Source: Acanthamoeba castellanii str. Neff
Taxonomy: Eukaryota > Discosea > Longamoebia > Acanthamoebidae
Direction: 5' to 3'
Assembly: GCF_000313135.1 (NCBI RefSeq)
Contig: NW_004457669.1
Location: forward strand, 124,001-188,000
DNA: 64,000 nucleotides
Positions within the stretch are counted from its first letter, which is position 1, and each line of letters opens with the position of its first letter. Below the pieces are notes generated by a model. The model was given only the letters and a program-made list of their open reading frames with translations. It was not told where the DNA came from and did no database searches. Of this stretch, positions 11,091 to 25,462 are shown piece after piece. Both the position numbers and the translations under genes were made by a program.

Positions 11091-12824
11091 CGCACACAGG
11101 TTTAGATGAGTGTAGAAGCGAAATAAACGATCATGGCCTAAAGGCCAGTAGTACCTCGCCGAGCTTGGATCCGTTTTTGGGTTTCCAGACGTTGTCGGTG
11201 AGGCTCTCCTTGATGGGGTTGATGAACACGCTCATGAGGAGCATGAGGTTGTTGACGTAGTCCTTCTCCGTCTGCAAAATCTCTCGCGCCACGTTCTCCC
11301 GGTAGGCCACGTCTCGCACTGCAATTAAATAAATAAATCAGCGTGTGTCGTGCGGAGTGGTGCGTGTGTCGTGCGGTGTGGTGTGAGGGTACCTCGTTTG
11401 ATGTAGGCCTTCCGTGCGCGGCCGCCGCGAACCAATGCCTGCAGCAACACCACACCCCGGACCACCTTTTCGTTGGCCATCACCCCGCTCGCCTGTTGTG
11501 CCCAGTCGCACACAACGTACGCACATAACAGAGCAAATTGTAAGCATATTGTTTAAAACCAACCAATCAAACAGCGCGGCTGTGATGTGAGTGAGTGGCG
11601 ATTGGGTACCGGAGCGTCGTCTTGGGCGAGGGCCTTCTCCTTGGAGGCGGTGCTGGCTGTGGTGTTGCGGTAGGCGAAGCGGGCGAGGAGGATCTCGGCC
11701 CGCTTTCGGTCGCCCTCGTCAAAGGTGATGTTCCGCTTGTACATCTCCTCCTTGGGCTTGAGCTTGAAGTAGAAATTCCATTCCTTGTCCGCCGTCTCGG
11801 CAATCGCCTCTATACACTCCCTGTGGCATGCGCGCGTTGCACGATCGGAGACACGACACGACACGACACACAACAGTGTGCGCGACACGACACACAATAG
11901 TAGAGTGATGAGTGCAGTTCGTTAAAGAGTGAAATGATATTCGCGCGCACAGCAACTGGCTGCTGAGAATTCAGCATATCGAGCTCGCGAGTTCCAATAA
12001 GTCGGTCAAATGAGAGAAGAGAGGAGGGAGTGGGAACGTACATCACTCGGGCACTGTTTCCGTGCCGGTCCAGGTCGCTCAAAGCAAAACGTTTGGTTGG
12101 CGGGATGCCACACTCTTCACAGGCCTGCACAAGACGAGACGGTCGCATAGCGAGAGAGTATGTGTCGTTTCACGCATTAGCCAAAAGAACGAAGGCCATT
12201 GACCCGTCGCTTTCGTTCTTTTAGCTCCGAATTGGCAGGAGAGGAGGAAGGAGAGAGAAGAGAGAAAGGAAGAGGAGTGCGTACCGCCAAAAAGAAGCCG
12301 ATGTTTTCCTTCCGTCGGTAGGCTTGGTTGAGGTCCTTGCCCTCGTAGTACCGCGGCACCGAGCCCATTTTTAGTGACAGCATGAGTCGGCACAACAGTA
12401 CACCGTCCTGCAAACGTTTGGTTGTGACGTTGGCCGACCAAACCACCAAACGCCGATAGATTAGCGATTTATGATTCTTTGGGGGATTAATCAAGCTAGA
12501 AGAGAAGATGGCGGGCTCATCTGCATCCGGTTGTTGAGTAAGAATGAAAGTGCATAGGGAATAAAGCCCTGGACTTCCTCTTTCAGGAGGTATAACAACC
12601 ATCATCCAATCATACCGCCCTCCAAATCCGACATCGATTCTTTGCCATCAAACAAGAGCGAAAGCGAAGAGGGGAGCGCACCCGAAGGAGCTCGTGGAAG
12701 TGGCCGTCTTTTCCTCCTTGAGGGCGTTCAGGTCCTCCATCAGCACCTCGGCCACCCATTCCTGCACGGCCAACTCGCGAAGGAGGTACTCGTCCACATC
12801 CGCTGCCGTTACCGACGAATCCAT
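8280..12824 (-). CDS. Rho guanine nucleotide exchange factor with CH, IQ, DH and PH domains
   Basis: About 17 exons from an ATG at 12822-12824 to a stop at 8280. N-terminal calponin-homology-like domain: QEWVAEVL in exon 1, DGVLLCRLMLSLKMGS in 12285-12407, ACEECGIPP in 12042-12124. Then an IQ motif (VVLLQALVRGGRARK, 11393-11492). The DH domain begins with REILQTEKDYVNNL (11155-11318) and contains the conserved helix YLIMPVQRIPRYQLLLRDLL (10332-10487). A PH domain follows (PGRKFVRQGTLIVW ... VFLFSDLLVVAK, 9863-9992) and closes near KTEWVNELTTI. The tail is Pro/Ser-rich. DH-PH proteins load GTP onto Rho/Rac; the CH and IQ parts suggest actin and calmodulin links. The junction between exon 1 and exon 12285-12407 is not certain (a short exon near 12613-12650 is possible). 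Confidence 0.88.
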
Positions 12825-13214
12825 CGTCTCTTTTGTTTTGTTCTCTCTTTTACGATTATTAAATCCTCTTTTTCGTCGTCAAACTCCTGGAGGAGAGGCA
12901 AGAGAGAAGAAGATGAGCTGAGAAGCCGAGCTGAGCTTTGTCTTCTCTCTTTCTTCGTTCTTCGTCTCCTGGACCAGCCAAGCCGGCGCCTCTCGCTTTT
13001 CGTCGGTGGTGGTGAGTTCACACGCGCGTCTCCTTTCTCGCCGGTGGCTGCGTATGACAGTTCACTGCAGCCACGCGAGCTTTGTGTCCGCGCCGCCCGT
13101 AACACAGGAGCACGCAAGGCCGAATATATTTACAATTAGTAATTAATTATAAGTAAACAAATAATCTGGTAAATAAAAAAAAGAGACAAATAACAACAAA
13201 AGAGAACAGGAGAG

Positions 13215-14326
13215 ATGGAGGTGGTGCCGGGGCAAGAGTTTGATTTGCCGCTGGACGTGGGCGATGCCGAGGTGAGCGCCGTGGCGTTTCATCCCGACAA
13301 GCCCGTGGCCTACGTCGCCGCTGGCGAACACCTCTTCGGTTCACCCCCCTCCCCCCTCCATCATTTATCTTCGCTTCTCTCTTTCCTCCTCGTTGTTGTC
13401 GTCAAACAGCGAAAGATTTTTCGATTTAGTTTTTTATCTATTGATTCTTTATTGATTATCTATCTTTGCGAGGCAGGCGTGGCGATCTCTCGTCTGGAAT
13501 TCATTATCATCACCTTCCATTCTCACGAAATGCATTTTTGATTTGTGCTGCAATCACAGCGTACGACCTGTACAGCGGCGCATTGAGCGGCAGGGGGCGG
13601 GTCAATCCGGGCAGTCGCATCCATGCGCTCGTTTCCTCGCCCGACTACCTCGTCGCCGCCACCGAAGTGCGCTTCACGTGTTGCCCCCCCCCCTCTCGAC
13701 CTTCTGTCTCACTCGTGTGCGGTCGTGTGCGGTCGTGTGCGGTGTGNNNNNNNNNNNNNNNNNNNNNNNNNNNNNNNNNNNNNNNNNNNNNNNNNNNNNN
13801 NNNNNNNNNNNNNNNNNNNNNNNNNNNNNNNNNNNNNNNNNNNNNNNNNNNNNNNNNNNNNNNNNNNNNNNNNNNNNNNNNNNNNNNNNNNNNNNNNNNN
13901 NNNNNNNNNNNNNAGCAAGGAAATCCACGGTTGGTTACCTCTCTCCCCCGATCCCGCTCTGTCTACGGCACTCACAACCGCACACGCACACACCGCACAC
14001 GCACACACCGCACACGCACCACTGCACACGTACACGCACGTGCGCACGCACAATAGTGATCGATCTGGGCACGAAGCAAAAGCTCTCGTTCAAGATGGAC
14101 GCGAAGAAGCCCGTGACCGCGCTCGCTTGCGACCCCGGACAGCCGCAGATCGTACGTGCAGACTCACTCCCACTCCCCGGAGTGCAGTTACAGTTTTTTT
14201 TGGCTCGTGACTCGGCTCACCCTCGCCCTCGTTCGCATGCGGCAGGCGGCGGCATCGTCCGATGGTGTCGTGCGGGTGTGGGACTACACCAGGCAGCGCA
14301 TTCACTTCCAAACTGACGGTACCGGG

Positions 14327-14366
<40 letters not shown>

Positions 14367-17300
14367 GCACACACACGACGTGTCTGATGTATTTCTTTCA
14401 TCGTGCGCGCGCAGACTTCAACACGATCTCGCTGGCCAAGAAGATTCCGCTGTCGCGTATCAGCGCGCTCGAGTTCTTCCAGCAGCAGATCGTCGCCGTC
14501 GGACAGAACGGTGTCGTCGTGCTGTGGAACCTCTCCCTGAAGGAGGCCAGCAAAGTTTCTGCCGGCTGGTACGCTCGCCGCACACGCACCGCCGCACACA
14601 GTAGCTTACGTGATGGCGTTGGGGGACCACCGCTGCAGCCGCATCATGAGGCACATGCTGCCGGTCGTGGGCGCAGCGGCCCATCACGCGCTGCCCTGCC
14701 TGCTCACGCTGAGCGCCAACGGCACGCTCTTCTCGTGGAAGCTCACCACCCACCCCGACAAGAAGATCAGCATCCACCCGGGCGGTACTACTACCAGCCC
14801 CTCTAAACGATCGATTACACCACCTTCCTTCTCCGCTCATCTTCTTCGTGTTGTGTGTCGTGTGTGTGGTGTGTGTGTGTCGTGTGTGTGTCGTGTGTGT
14901 GATTGTTGAACAGGCTATACGCAGGACTTCAACGCTGTGGTGACGGAGACGGAGAGGCGGGTGGACTATGTGTCGAGCTTCGGCGACCGGTCGGACGCTC
15001 CGCAGCTGGAAGCCACTGGGCTCGTCGCGCATCAGTCGCTGAACTACCTCGCCTTCACCTTCAACGTACATACCGACGCAGACAACACACACACGCACAC
15101 CACCGCACACGCGACACACCACACACGACTCAAATTCGGTGGTATCGCCTGCAGAAGTCGCCCAAGCCGGACGGAGTTCCTTCTTTGCAGGTGGGAACGC
15201 GCGTCTGCTTCTATTCCCTCATGCCTCGGTACGCGCCCAACCCGCCAACGATCGATTGACTCACTGCACACGACACTCACCGTGTGCGTGTGTCGTGCGT
15301 GTCGGGTCGTGTGCGGCGTGTGTCGTGTCGGATCGTGTGTGTCATGTGTTGCATTGTGTTCAGATCGAATCCGGCGATGCTGCTGCCCCAGGCGGAGAGG
15401 GTGGAGGTGCAGTCGGACTTCTTCCACGAGGAGCGGTTCACGTTCGACTTCCCCGTCGACCGCTTCCACTTCGTCGATCGCAACAAGGTCCAGTCCCACT
15501 CGCTGTTGGACGGGAACAACATGCTCGAAGACGAGCTGCCGACGGTGCCGGAGGACGTCGGCACGACCCTCCACCCGACCCGCTTCCTCTACAGCCCCAT
15601 CCTGCGCCAGTTCCTCGTCTTCAGCGAACTCTACGACACCATCGCCCTCAACAAGGACGAAGGTACCGCACACACCGCACACACCACTACATACACACTA
15701 TCGCACACGCACACGACACGACCGCACATGACACGACACACGCACACACGACACACGCACACACGACACGACACACGCACACATGACACGACACACGCAC
15801 ACGAGTGTTGATTGAATTGTGTTGTCGCGCAGATTCGTCGTTCGATTCGATTTCGAATGTGAGGGAGCAGAAGAAGTCGCTGTTGTCGCTGAAGCTGAAG
15901 GAGGGCAAGGCGAACTCGAGCGGCAGCGTCGCCGGCGACGAAGGCGGCCCCGAGGACCCCGACAGCAAGGACGCCACCAACAACAACAAGAAGGAGAGGC
16001 ACCACCACGCCAAGGAGAAGAAGAAGCTCATGGCCAAGTTCCAGGTCCGCACCTACGCGCACCTGCCCGCCGCCTCGGTCTCCCAGAGGTAACGACGCCC
16101 CTCGCCCCCACAAGCTATGCGAGGAATGTGAGGCAGGAGTAAGGAATTCCTGACATTCCTCCCTCGTGGGTTTTCACAACGCAGGACCAAGTACCGCTAC
16201 TGGCTGAGCGCCGACCACAATTCGAGCGAAGGCAAGAACGCGCCGCGCGTGCTGCAGAAGGGTACCTTATCTCTTTCGTTCTTGTGTTTCTCTCGCGTTT
16301 CTTTCTCTCGACAGAGCGCTGAACTGCCAACCACTGCGGTGTGTGTCGTATGAAGGCCGTGACGGTGTTTTCATCGGCAGCCACCACCTCGAATACGTCG
16401 TCATCTCGGAGAGCGGCGAAAAGGTACACCAAAATGGATTTCTAGGACATTGGCACCACGTCATGGGGAGCCTAACCGTAAATACACTTTTTTGTCGCAG
16501 CTACATGTGGCCTCCACCAACGCCCCGACGTCGTCGAAGGCCTCGCACAAGCTGAAGCTCGACCTCCCGCGCCCCATGCTGCGCGTGTTCAAGACTCCCC
16601 TTGGTAACATATCACACACACCACACAACACACGTAAGCGCCTTTGATATTAACAGTGAATGCACGTGCGCGCAGCGAGCGAGAGGGCGGTGCTGTATTT
16701 CGACCCGACGGACAGCAAGGTGGTGTACTCGCTGAACGTGGCGACGGGATCGACGGAGATCACTGCATTCCTGCCCTCGCCCGAGCGCCGCCATAGCCTC
16801 AAGCTCTACCGCGGCGAAGTCCCCATCGACGTGCTGTGGAAGCCGCAGGCGGTTTGGCTCCCTCGTCTTCTTCGCTCTTGATTTATTTATTCATTCATTC
16901 ATTCATTCATTCATTGAGTTATTTATAATTGTAAATTTGTATATTCTTGTTCTATTATTTATTTATTTATTTATTATTGTATAAAAAAAACTCACCACGG
17001 CATGTTGCAGGCTTCGTCGCACACGCACCTGGCTGCGGTGGTCACGACCCACTTCATTCGCCTGTTTTCCTCCGATCTGAGGGGCAACATCCGCGAGATC
17101 TTCAAGTACGAGAAGCCCTACAAGGCCGGCCCGGCCTACTTCCAGGTACACCCAACATCTTGATTCTGGGTCGTTGTATCGTATGAGTGCTTACAACGGT
17201 GTACCGCACACGCGCCGCCGCGCACGCACACGTCGACACTTGCGGATGTAGAGCGGCTACTGGCTCGGCAGTTCGTTCCTATTTTCGACGCCCACCGGCA

Positions 17301-20300
17301 TCTCGTATCTGACCATCGAGGGCATCGTCAGGCCCCTCTGCTCTCTCGACGTGGCCGGCGCAGGTTGGTTCCCACCACCACCACCACCACCACCACCACC
17401 ACCACCACCACCACCACCACCACCACCACCACCACCACTCCCTCCCACCAGGCTGCAGCTATTGATGTGTGGCTGTGCGCAGTGATCACGGCGGTGATGA
17501 ACGACCGCATCTTCTACGCGTGCCCGTATCACGACCGCACCCAGATCCGCTCGCAGCCCGTTGGCCTGCTCGAGCCGCTTCTCATGGTATGTTTATACGC
17601 TATACTTCGATGTATAGATAACCGCCGAATATAACCGCCGTGTGGTGTCGACACAGGGCCAACTGTCGATGGCGCCCTTCCTCCGTCTCTCGCCTCATCA
17701 CCTGAGGCCCCTCATCGCGAGAATTGTGGGCCGCTTTGACTGCAGGCGCGTCAGTCAGTTCCTCCTCGAGGAGCTCGACAGGAGGGTACGTGCCCCGGCC
17801 GCCCGGTTGACGTTGACCTACCGGTTACTCGCTGGCTTGGTTGGGCTCACAACATGTTTTCTGTTTTTCTCTGTGTTATAGGGACTGCCTGACTTGGCGT
17901 TCGCGCTCGCCGAGAACTCGATTCTGTTGGACGACATCTACAAGTACGAGTTGGCGGTCAGGTCGCTCTCCTTCCACAAGGCGATCAACCTCCTCTACAA
18001 GGCCTACAAGAACTCGCCTGGTTCGTTCTTTTTCCCGCTCTTTGCCCCTTTCTTTTATTTGTTACGAAAGTTCATCGTCTTCGTTCTTTTACCCTCCCCC
18101 CCTGACATGGTGGATTGTGCGATCGTGCGTGCAGAGTACCCGGCCCTGCCCGAGTCGTCGGAGCTGCGCGGCCGCTTCGTCCACCTGGCCGAGGTGGCGG
18201 TGGACTTCCAGCAGTACGAGATCGCCAGACGCTGCTACGAAGTGCTCAACGACTACTACGCTCTGCTCCACATCTACGCCATCTGCAGGTCCGCAGCAAT
18301 AATCACGCTTTCGCTTCTCCTCCTTCGTCTTGTTCTTCTCACCTTGTTGTATGTGCGTGCGTGCTGCAGGGATGTGGATGGCCTCAAGTCGCTCACTGTC
18401 AGCGACATTCAAGACGCGCCCGTGGGTCTTGCCGAGCTGGCCCAGATGTTAATCGTTGTCGAGGTACACACACAGTCACTGGCTGCACTACGCTCGCCTT
18501 CCTTACACCTCGCTCGCTGCACTGCAGGCCCAGAACGCAGAGAAGCCGGCGGGAGTGTCCAACGCGACCTTCACGTCGCTCTACACGACCAGCCACTGGA
18601 ACGCCCTCCAGGCCACCCATCCCATCATGCGGGCACGTCGCTTCCCTCCTTTCCCATCTTGTGTCGTTCGTTTCGCGTTCCCTGTTCGTTGCTGTGGTGT
18701 GTTCCGTTCCATCTCCATCGTCTGTCGTTCTTTGTCATCTGATGGCACGAAATCGCAGCTGCCTTGTTGCAATCTTGAAGCAACAAGACGATCGCAGCAA
18801 GTGATTGATATATGTTTTAAATTTATTGCCAGCGAAATCGCAATCACAAAGTCGATTGTCGATGTACGGGGCGTTCGAAGATCAAGGAAAGGGAGTACAT
18901 GTTTTTACATGCTCTCCTCCTCCTTGCCCTCGACGGGGCGCTGCCTGAAGCCACCCTCGCGCGGGGTGTTCCTGGCGTAGGAGACGCTGAGCCTGCGGCC
19001 ATCAAGCTCCTTGTCGTGCATGGCCTCAGCGGCGGCCGCGGCGTCCTCGGGGGACTGGAAGGTCACAAAGCCGAAGCCGCGCGAGCGACCGGTCTCCCTG
19101 TTGACCACAACTCGCACTACGCGAATCGAAATTGCGCGAGATTAGACGATGAAGAAGCTTTTTGCCAAATTGCTAAGCGGAAATGCGACGTACCGTGCCT
19201 GACCTCACCAAAACCCTCGAAGGCCTCCTTGAGCTTGTTCTCATCGGTGCCCCACGAGAGACCTCCGATGAAAAGGCGCGAGGGGTTGATGTCCTCGGTG
19301 AAGCGCCTGATGGCCATCCTGTTGGCAGCCGACGAGCCCTGGCGGGCGATGAGGAGGGAGGCAGCGGGGCGCGAGGCGAGGCACAGACGGTTCATTTTGC
19401 GGAAGGATGTGGTGGAGATGGAGCGAGATGAGACACTGAGCAAACGATCCTCGTCTCACGCCCAAACACCGACCTCGAACTTCCGGCTTTTTTCCCTCCG
19501 CGGAGTGTCGACACGAAAACCGGAGCTAAATTCCTGGAAATGTTAACCTCCGCAAGAAACCAGGAGAAATCAGCGTTTCTTGTTGGGAATCCGCGTTGTG
19601 TGCTGGCCATCGACTGGGAGCTGACTGGGAGGGTGGTTGTGGTCGCGGTGGTACGATGACGATCACAGGTGGGCCAGGGTCCCGAATGCGAGATGGTCAC
19701 CGTGGCGCCGCTCAAGCCGGAAGGCGTGCAGGACTGGCTGGGCAAGAAGCTCGACTGGAATCCGGCCTTTATTCCCTCGTCCCAGCGCCCGGCCCCGCCG
19801 CCGCCCCTGACCCTCGCCTCCGACCACTCTTCGCTCGACGACCACCGCAGGTACTCTCCCTCCATCCACCTCTCCACTACGCAAGTGATCAGCTCACCCG
19901 ACGACTTCTGGGGGATTGCAGTGGTGCGGCGGGCGGGCGCAGGGCGAGCGTCGTCAACGTGCCGGACAAGGGCGGGTACCTCATGCTCGTGCCGCCCTCG
20001 CGCAAGCTGCACATTCCCAAGGTGGCTCTGCCCTACTGCGACTCGACCACGCCCACGCTGCGGTACACGACACACACACACACACACACGACACACGGAG
20101 AGTGCTCACACACTTTATTAGTCGCACTCTTTCGGATGAGAATGTCAGGCGCATGACGCACTACGCGACCAAGAGCGCCGGCGATGCCTCGGGAACCACC
20201 TCCGACGGCGACACCCTCGACCAAGACGTACGTGGCCCCTCCGCTCTTTGGCCTTCTCTTTTTGCACCGGAATGTGGAATGCGATGAATGCTGACAAGTC

Positions 20301-21928
20301 GGCACCATCATCACTCCAGGACGTGGACAGCACCGAATTCTCGGGCACGTCCGAGATCCCCTCGTCCACCAACGTCGACGACACCTTCTCGCCCATGACC
20401 GACAACACCGAAGACGACGTACGCCCCTCCCGTCCGCCCACTCCCAATTATGTCACACAATATAAAAAGATATGTAATAATAAATAATTCCATATAAATA
20501 TACTATAATTAATCTAACTTTAATTCTTGAAATGCAGGAAGAGGACACCGAGACGGAGACGGTGCGCGATGTCGACATGGACGACGAGGAGCGGGAGAGA
20601 GCGGAGAAGGAGGGCGCCAAGCCGGGCGAAGGTACCTTGCCTTACCACTTCGTTTTTTTTTGAAATTGAGTATATATATATATATTTATATATGGCCAAC
20701 GTTGTTACAGGGATTGCGCGCTGATTTCTTTTTTTAAAACTAAAAAAACAAACAAATCGATAATAAGTTTAACTCCTATTTACTACGGTTGTCTGGCAGG
20801 CGAAAAGCAGGAGAATGAGACGCCCGCCGAGTCCAACGAAGAAACCCTGGCCACCATCTCCTCCGAGCGGAACAAGATCACGTACGCCACGCCCTCCTCG
20901 TGTGTGTGTGTCACACTAACACACTTTTGGCCAATTCGTACAGCAACGCCCGCGAGGGAATGAGGCGGATGCTGCTGCTCATGGACCTGGGCCGCTTCAA
21001 CTCTGCGTTCGACCACGCCGACCTCTCCATCCGCCTCCTGCGTACGACACACACACGCACACGCACACGCACACGCACACACGCACACACAAAGATGCTA
21101 ATGATGGCGATGGTGATGATGATGGTAATACAGGCAAGGACGCCGAGGAGCGTCGGAGGGAGATCAAGTTCTGCGCGTCGTACAAGCTCGCCCTGTCGCT
21201 GCTGCTCAAGATCAAGCAGCTCCAGCGCCTGGCGCGCGAGGGCACCCCCTCCTCCTCCTCGTCGTCGTCGTCGCTGTCGTCGGTCGTCGCCTCCACGGCC
21301 AAGCTGCTGCGCGACAAGAACCCGGCCAGTGGCCTGGCCCTCATCTCGCGCCACCTGACCGAGGTCAGGCTCGACCCCCGCCACGGCGCGCTGCTGCTCA
21401 GCCTCGTGGTCGGCATCCAGATGGACCTCGGGAACTTCAACTATGCGGCCGGCCTGGTCCGCCGCCTGCTCGCTGCACAGCTCGAGGCGGCGGCGGCCGA
21501 CGACGCGTCGGCGGACAGGGCGGCGCTGCTCGAGAAGCTGCGCGAGTGCGAGGAGCGCGGAGGGCGCGGCGGCGCTGGCGGCGATGCGGTGCCGATTCCC
21601 TACAAGTGCGTGCGCTGCGGGCACATCCACGCGGGCAAGGTGCCCGGCAGCCACTGCGACAAGTGCCGCGCGCCCATCCGCTTCTGTCACTCGGTACGCG
21701 CCGACCATGTGTCGTGTCGTGTGCGCGCGTGCGTGTGTGTTGTGTCACCGGCGCACTCGCTGACTAAAGGAGTCGTGTTTGCAGTCGTACGAGCTGATCG
21801 GCCGCTCGCACTTCTACGCGTGCCGCCTGTGCGAGGCCACCTACGCGCACGACACCCCCAAGTGCTCACTGTGCCTCTCGGCCTCGAGCCCGCTCTCGCC
21901 TCGCCGCGTCACCACCCCCGCCCAGTGA
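13215..21928 (+). CDS. WD40/alpha-solenoid coat protein with C-terminal zinc ribbon, TSET TTRAY-like
   Basis: Starts at ATG 13215; many short exons. The first half is beta-propeller-like (SSDGVVRVWDY at 14246-14318; VGQNGVVVLWNLS near 14500). A second propeller part follows (GRDGVFIGSHHLEYVVISE near 16360). Next is a helical solenoid: GLPDLAFALAENSILLDD at about 17881, then blocks to 18630. Coding resumes at 19669 and runs to the stop at 21928. This last part has an acidic linker, SYKLALSLLLKIKQLQRL, GNFNYAAGLVRRLLAAQL, and four CxxC knuckles (CVRC, CDKC, CRLC, CSLC). The order of propellers, solenoid and zinc ribbon matches plant TWD40-2/TTRAY of the TSET endocytic coat as I recall it. An assembly gap hides at least one exon, and some edges are approximate. 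A split into two genes (13215 to about 18780, and 19693 to 21928) cannot be excluded. Confidence 0.6.
13747..13913. other. Assembly gap (167 N)
   Basis: A run of N between GTGTGCG-type repeat and further intron-like sequence. The exon before the gap ends in phase 0 and the exon after needs phase 1, so at least one exon of the TTRAY-like gene lies inside. Confidence 0.99.
17372..17438 (+). repeat. (CCA)n trinucleotide microsatellite, about 22 units
   Basis: Uninterrupted CCA/ACC repeat within an intron of the TTRAY-like gene, between the exon ending SLDVAGA and the exon beginning VITAVMNDR. Confidence 0.95.
18905..19395 (-). CDS. Single-RRM RNA-binding protein with probable mitochondrial presequence
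   Basis: Two exons, 19194-19395 (ATG at 19393-19395) and 18905-19116, joined in phase. The N-terminus is rich in Arg, Ala and Ser with no acidic residue for about 30 positions (MNRLCLASRPAASLLIARQG), typical of a mitochondrial presequence. One RRM follows: RNP2 is RLFIGGLSWGT and RNP1 is RGFGFVTF. The tail is short and charged (EGKEEESM). The closest type is the plant/protist glycine-rich or mitochondrial RRM group, though no glycine-rich tail is present. It lies on the opposite strand inside what would be the longest intron of the TTRAY-like gene, and so is probably a nested gene. Confidence 0.88.
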
Positions 21929-22160
21929 GTCCCTACACGGCACGTTACAATCGAATGCATTCTTCATCACTATCTTCTTTTTCATCGTCGTTGGTTTGGT
22001 TCAAACCTTTGGTGGCCACCAAAGCGGGGGTGGTTGGTGGCAAAAGAGAACAACACGACAACAAAGAACGGAAGAAAGCGACGATTGTGAGGGTGGTCCG
22101 AGGGGCGAATGGGTGCTGGGGTGGTGGTGAGGTGAGGTGCGGTAGGTGTGGACTAAGTTG

Positions 22161-23559
<1,399 letters not shown>

Positions 23560-23679
23560 TGTGTAGTGTGAATTCAGATGGTGAATTGAGATGACGTTCG
23601 TTTGTGCCCGCCACGTCAGCAAAATAAATAAATAAATAAAAAAACAAATACAGCAAACAAATGTAAAGGCAAGACCAAG

Positions 23680-25462
23680 TCAGGTGCTTGGTGGGTCTTC
23701 GAGATTGTGAAGGATGTGGGCGATATGGGGCGGGATGGCCACCTGGGCCTCGTACAGGTGGTGCTGGGTGGCCACCACGCTCAGCCTGGACCGCACGCTC
23801 GGCGGCGGAATCGCGTCACACGTCTCCTGTCCCCCGGCCTTCATCCTCTTCTGACCGTCGGCATCGTCATCGCTCTTATCTCTGTTATTGCTGCTGTTGA
23901 CGACAATGAAGATGACGTTGAGTTGGCTGTTCATCATCATCATTGTCACCAGTAAGTGAGTGAACTGCGAGATGTATGGGGAGTTGTACGGTATTGGCTC
24001 GGCTTCGTCATCGTCGTCGTCGTTGTGGTCGCCATGGGCGGCCAGCCGCAGCCACGGGTCCTCGAAGTCGGAGGTGCTGAAGGCCATGGAGAGCGCGATC
24101 CGAGGGACCGTCGCACGGCTGCTCGCTCGGCCACCGAAATGAAGAGTTCTGCCGCCTACGCTCCCCACGTTGAGCAATTCAAAACAACCTTCATTCCAAG
24201 AACAGCGCAACAACGTACCCCAAGCGAGAACAGACCCAGCCGCGGCAGGGAGTGCCCTCACGTTCTGCACGTCGAAGTCCGTCGACTCCTTTCCACTTGC
24301 GTAGTCCTGCACGAATCCGTTCATTCAGTTGCAACGGGATGAGCCTTGTGGTGTGCGGTGTGCGGTGTGCGGTGTGCGGTGTGTGGTGTGTGGTGTGTGG
24401 TGTGTGGTGTGTGGTGTGTGGTGTGTGTCACGCGAACCTCGTCAAACAACGCCGGCACGACATAAATGCAGCCATTCTCCGGCGTGGCATCAGTGAACGG
24501 AATCCAGGCTGGGCGCGCGAGAGAGAGAGAGACAGTGCAGCCAGTCAGTAGCCTGTCCGGCAGTAGGATTCGCTCCGCTGGCTCATATAGGAGACGTTGT
24601 TCAACGCACCTGTGACATAGGCCGGCTCGCCGCGGTCATTGAACGGCATCGTCTGGCGATCCCGGTGTGGCTCCCACCCCTTCTCCTGCAGCACGGGGTC
24701 GATGTACCAGGCCCAGAAGTCGGCGTTGAACTGGAGGTCGCAGTTGACCACTTGTCGCATCAGCAGGTGGACGGCGTACGCCATCAGCCACGCCTGGACA
24801 CGCGTCCAACATTCGCAGGAGTAAGCTCGATCAGTTTGGTGGTGGCGGCGGTAATGACGATGACGACGGTGGTGGTTGTTGTGGCGGCAACCTCGTCGTA
24901 CATGATGACCCACACGGGGTGCCACCCGAACCGCACGAGAGTGGCCACTGCTTCGGCCAGGAGGGAGACGCGAAAGGGCCACTCCACGCCGGGCATCTGA
25001 AGTTGTCGGGTGGTATGTGGGCCGATCGGTCGGGCGTGAGTGATCTCTTTGGAGAAGGTTCGCACCTTGAAGTAGCCATCAGCCAGCATGTCCCCGCGCA
25101 ATGACGACTCACGCGACTCGCCCTCGCCGGCCAACCTCCTCGCCATCAGCGAACGGAGCCGGGCCTTGGTCTCGTTCACGAAGCGCTCGTCGTTCACCTG
25201 TTCACAGCCTCAGCTCAGGCCCTTCACACCTCGAAAAATATAGAGAAAAAAGGGTGAAGTACGTGTAGCGTGGGACAGAGGCGCCGCCAGTAGTGCTCGC
25301 CCTCGACGTCTGCCACGCTCTGCAGTCTGTGGGGCGTGGCCCGGGTGTGGCCGGTGTTGAGTGCCACGCAAGAAGTAGCGGTTGATGCATGGAGCGGGGG
25401 GGGGGCGTACGGCGGGTGGAGCCTAGCCTCCGCTGTGGACAGCGGCACATGGATCCACCCTA
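23680..25462 (-). CDS. Phytanoyl-CoA dioxygenase (PhyH) family 2-oxoglutarate/Fe(II) oxygenase
   Basis: Several minus-strand exons between about 25462 and 23680. Key pieces are GWEPHRDRQTMPFND (HxD iron ligands), WIPFTDATPENGCIYVVP (the PhyH NGC-x-x-V-x-P block), AAAGSVLAWG, then TLHFGGRASSRATVPRIAL with the distal His and the 2-oxoglutarate-binding Arg. Upstream exons carry EGEHYWRRLCPTL and AWLMAYAVHLLMRQVVNCDL. The C-terminal exon holds an acidic run (DDDDDE) and ends at 23680. The substrate is unknown; PhyH members hydroxylate acyl-CoAs, alkaloids or other small molecules. The start is unresolved: the frame stays open past 25450 with no ATG before a stop, so a further 5' exon is likely. 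Confidence 0.78.
24351..24427 (+). repeat. 7-bp tandem repeat (GTGTGCG then GTGTGTG)
   Basis: About eleven head-to-tail 7-mers in an intron of the PhyH gene. The unit changes from GTGTGCG to GTGTGTG part way along, a single C-to-T step. Confidence 0.9.

Noticed and set aside
18456..18980. Plus-strand frame running on past the solenoid exon to 18980
   Set aside because: After about 18632 the sequence loses coding character and runs antisense into the RRM gene.
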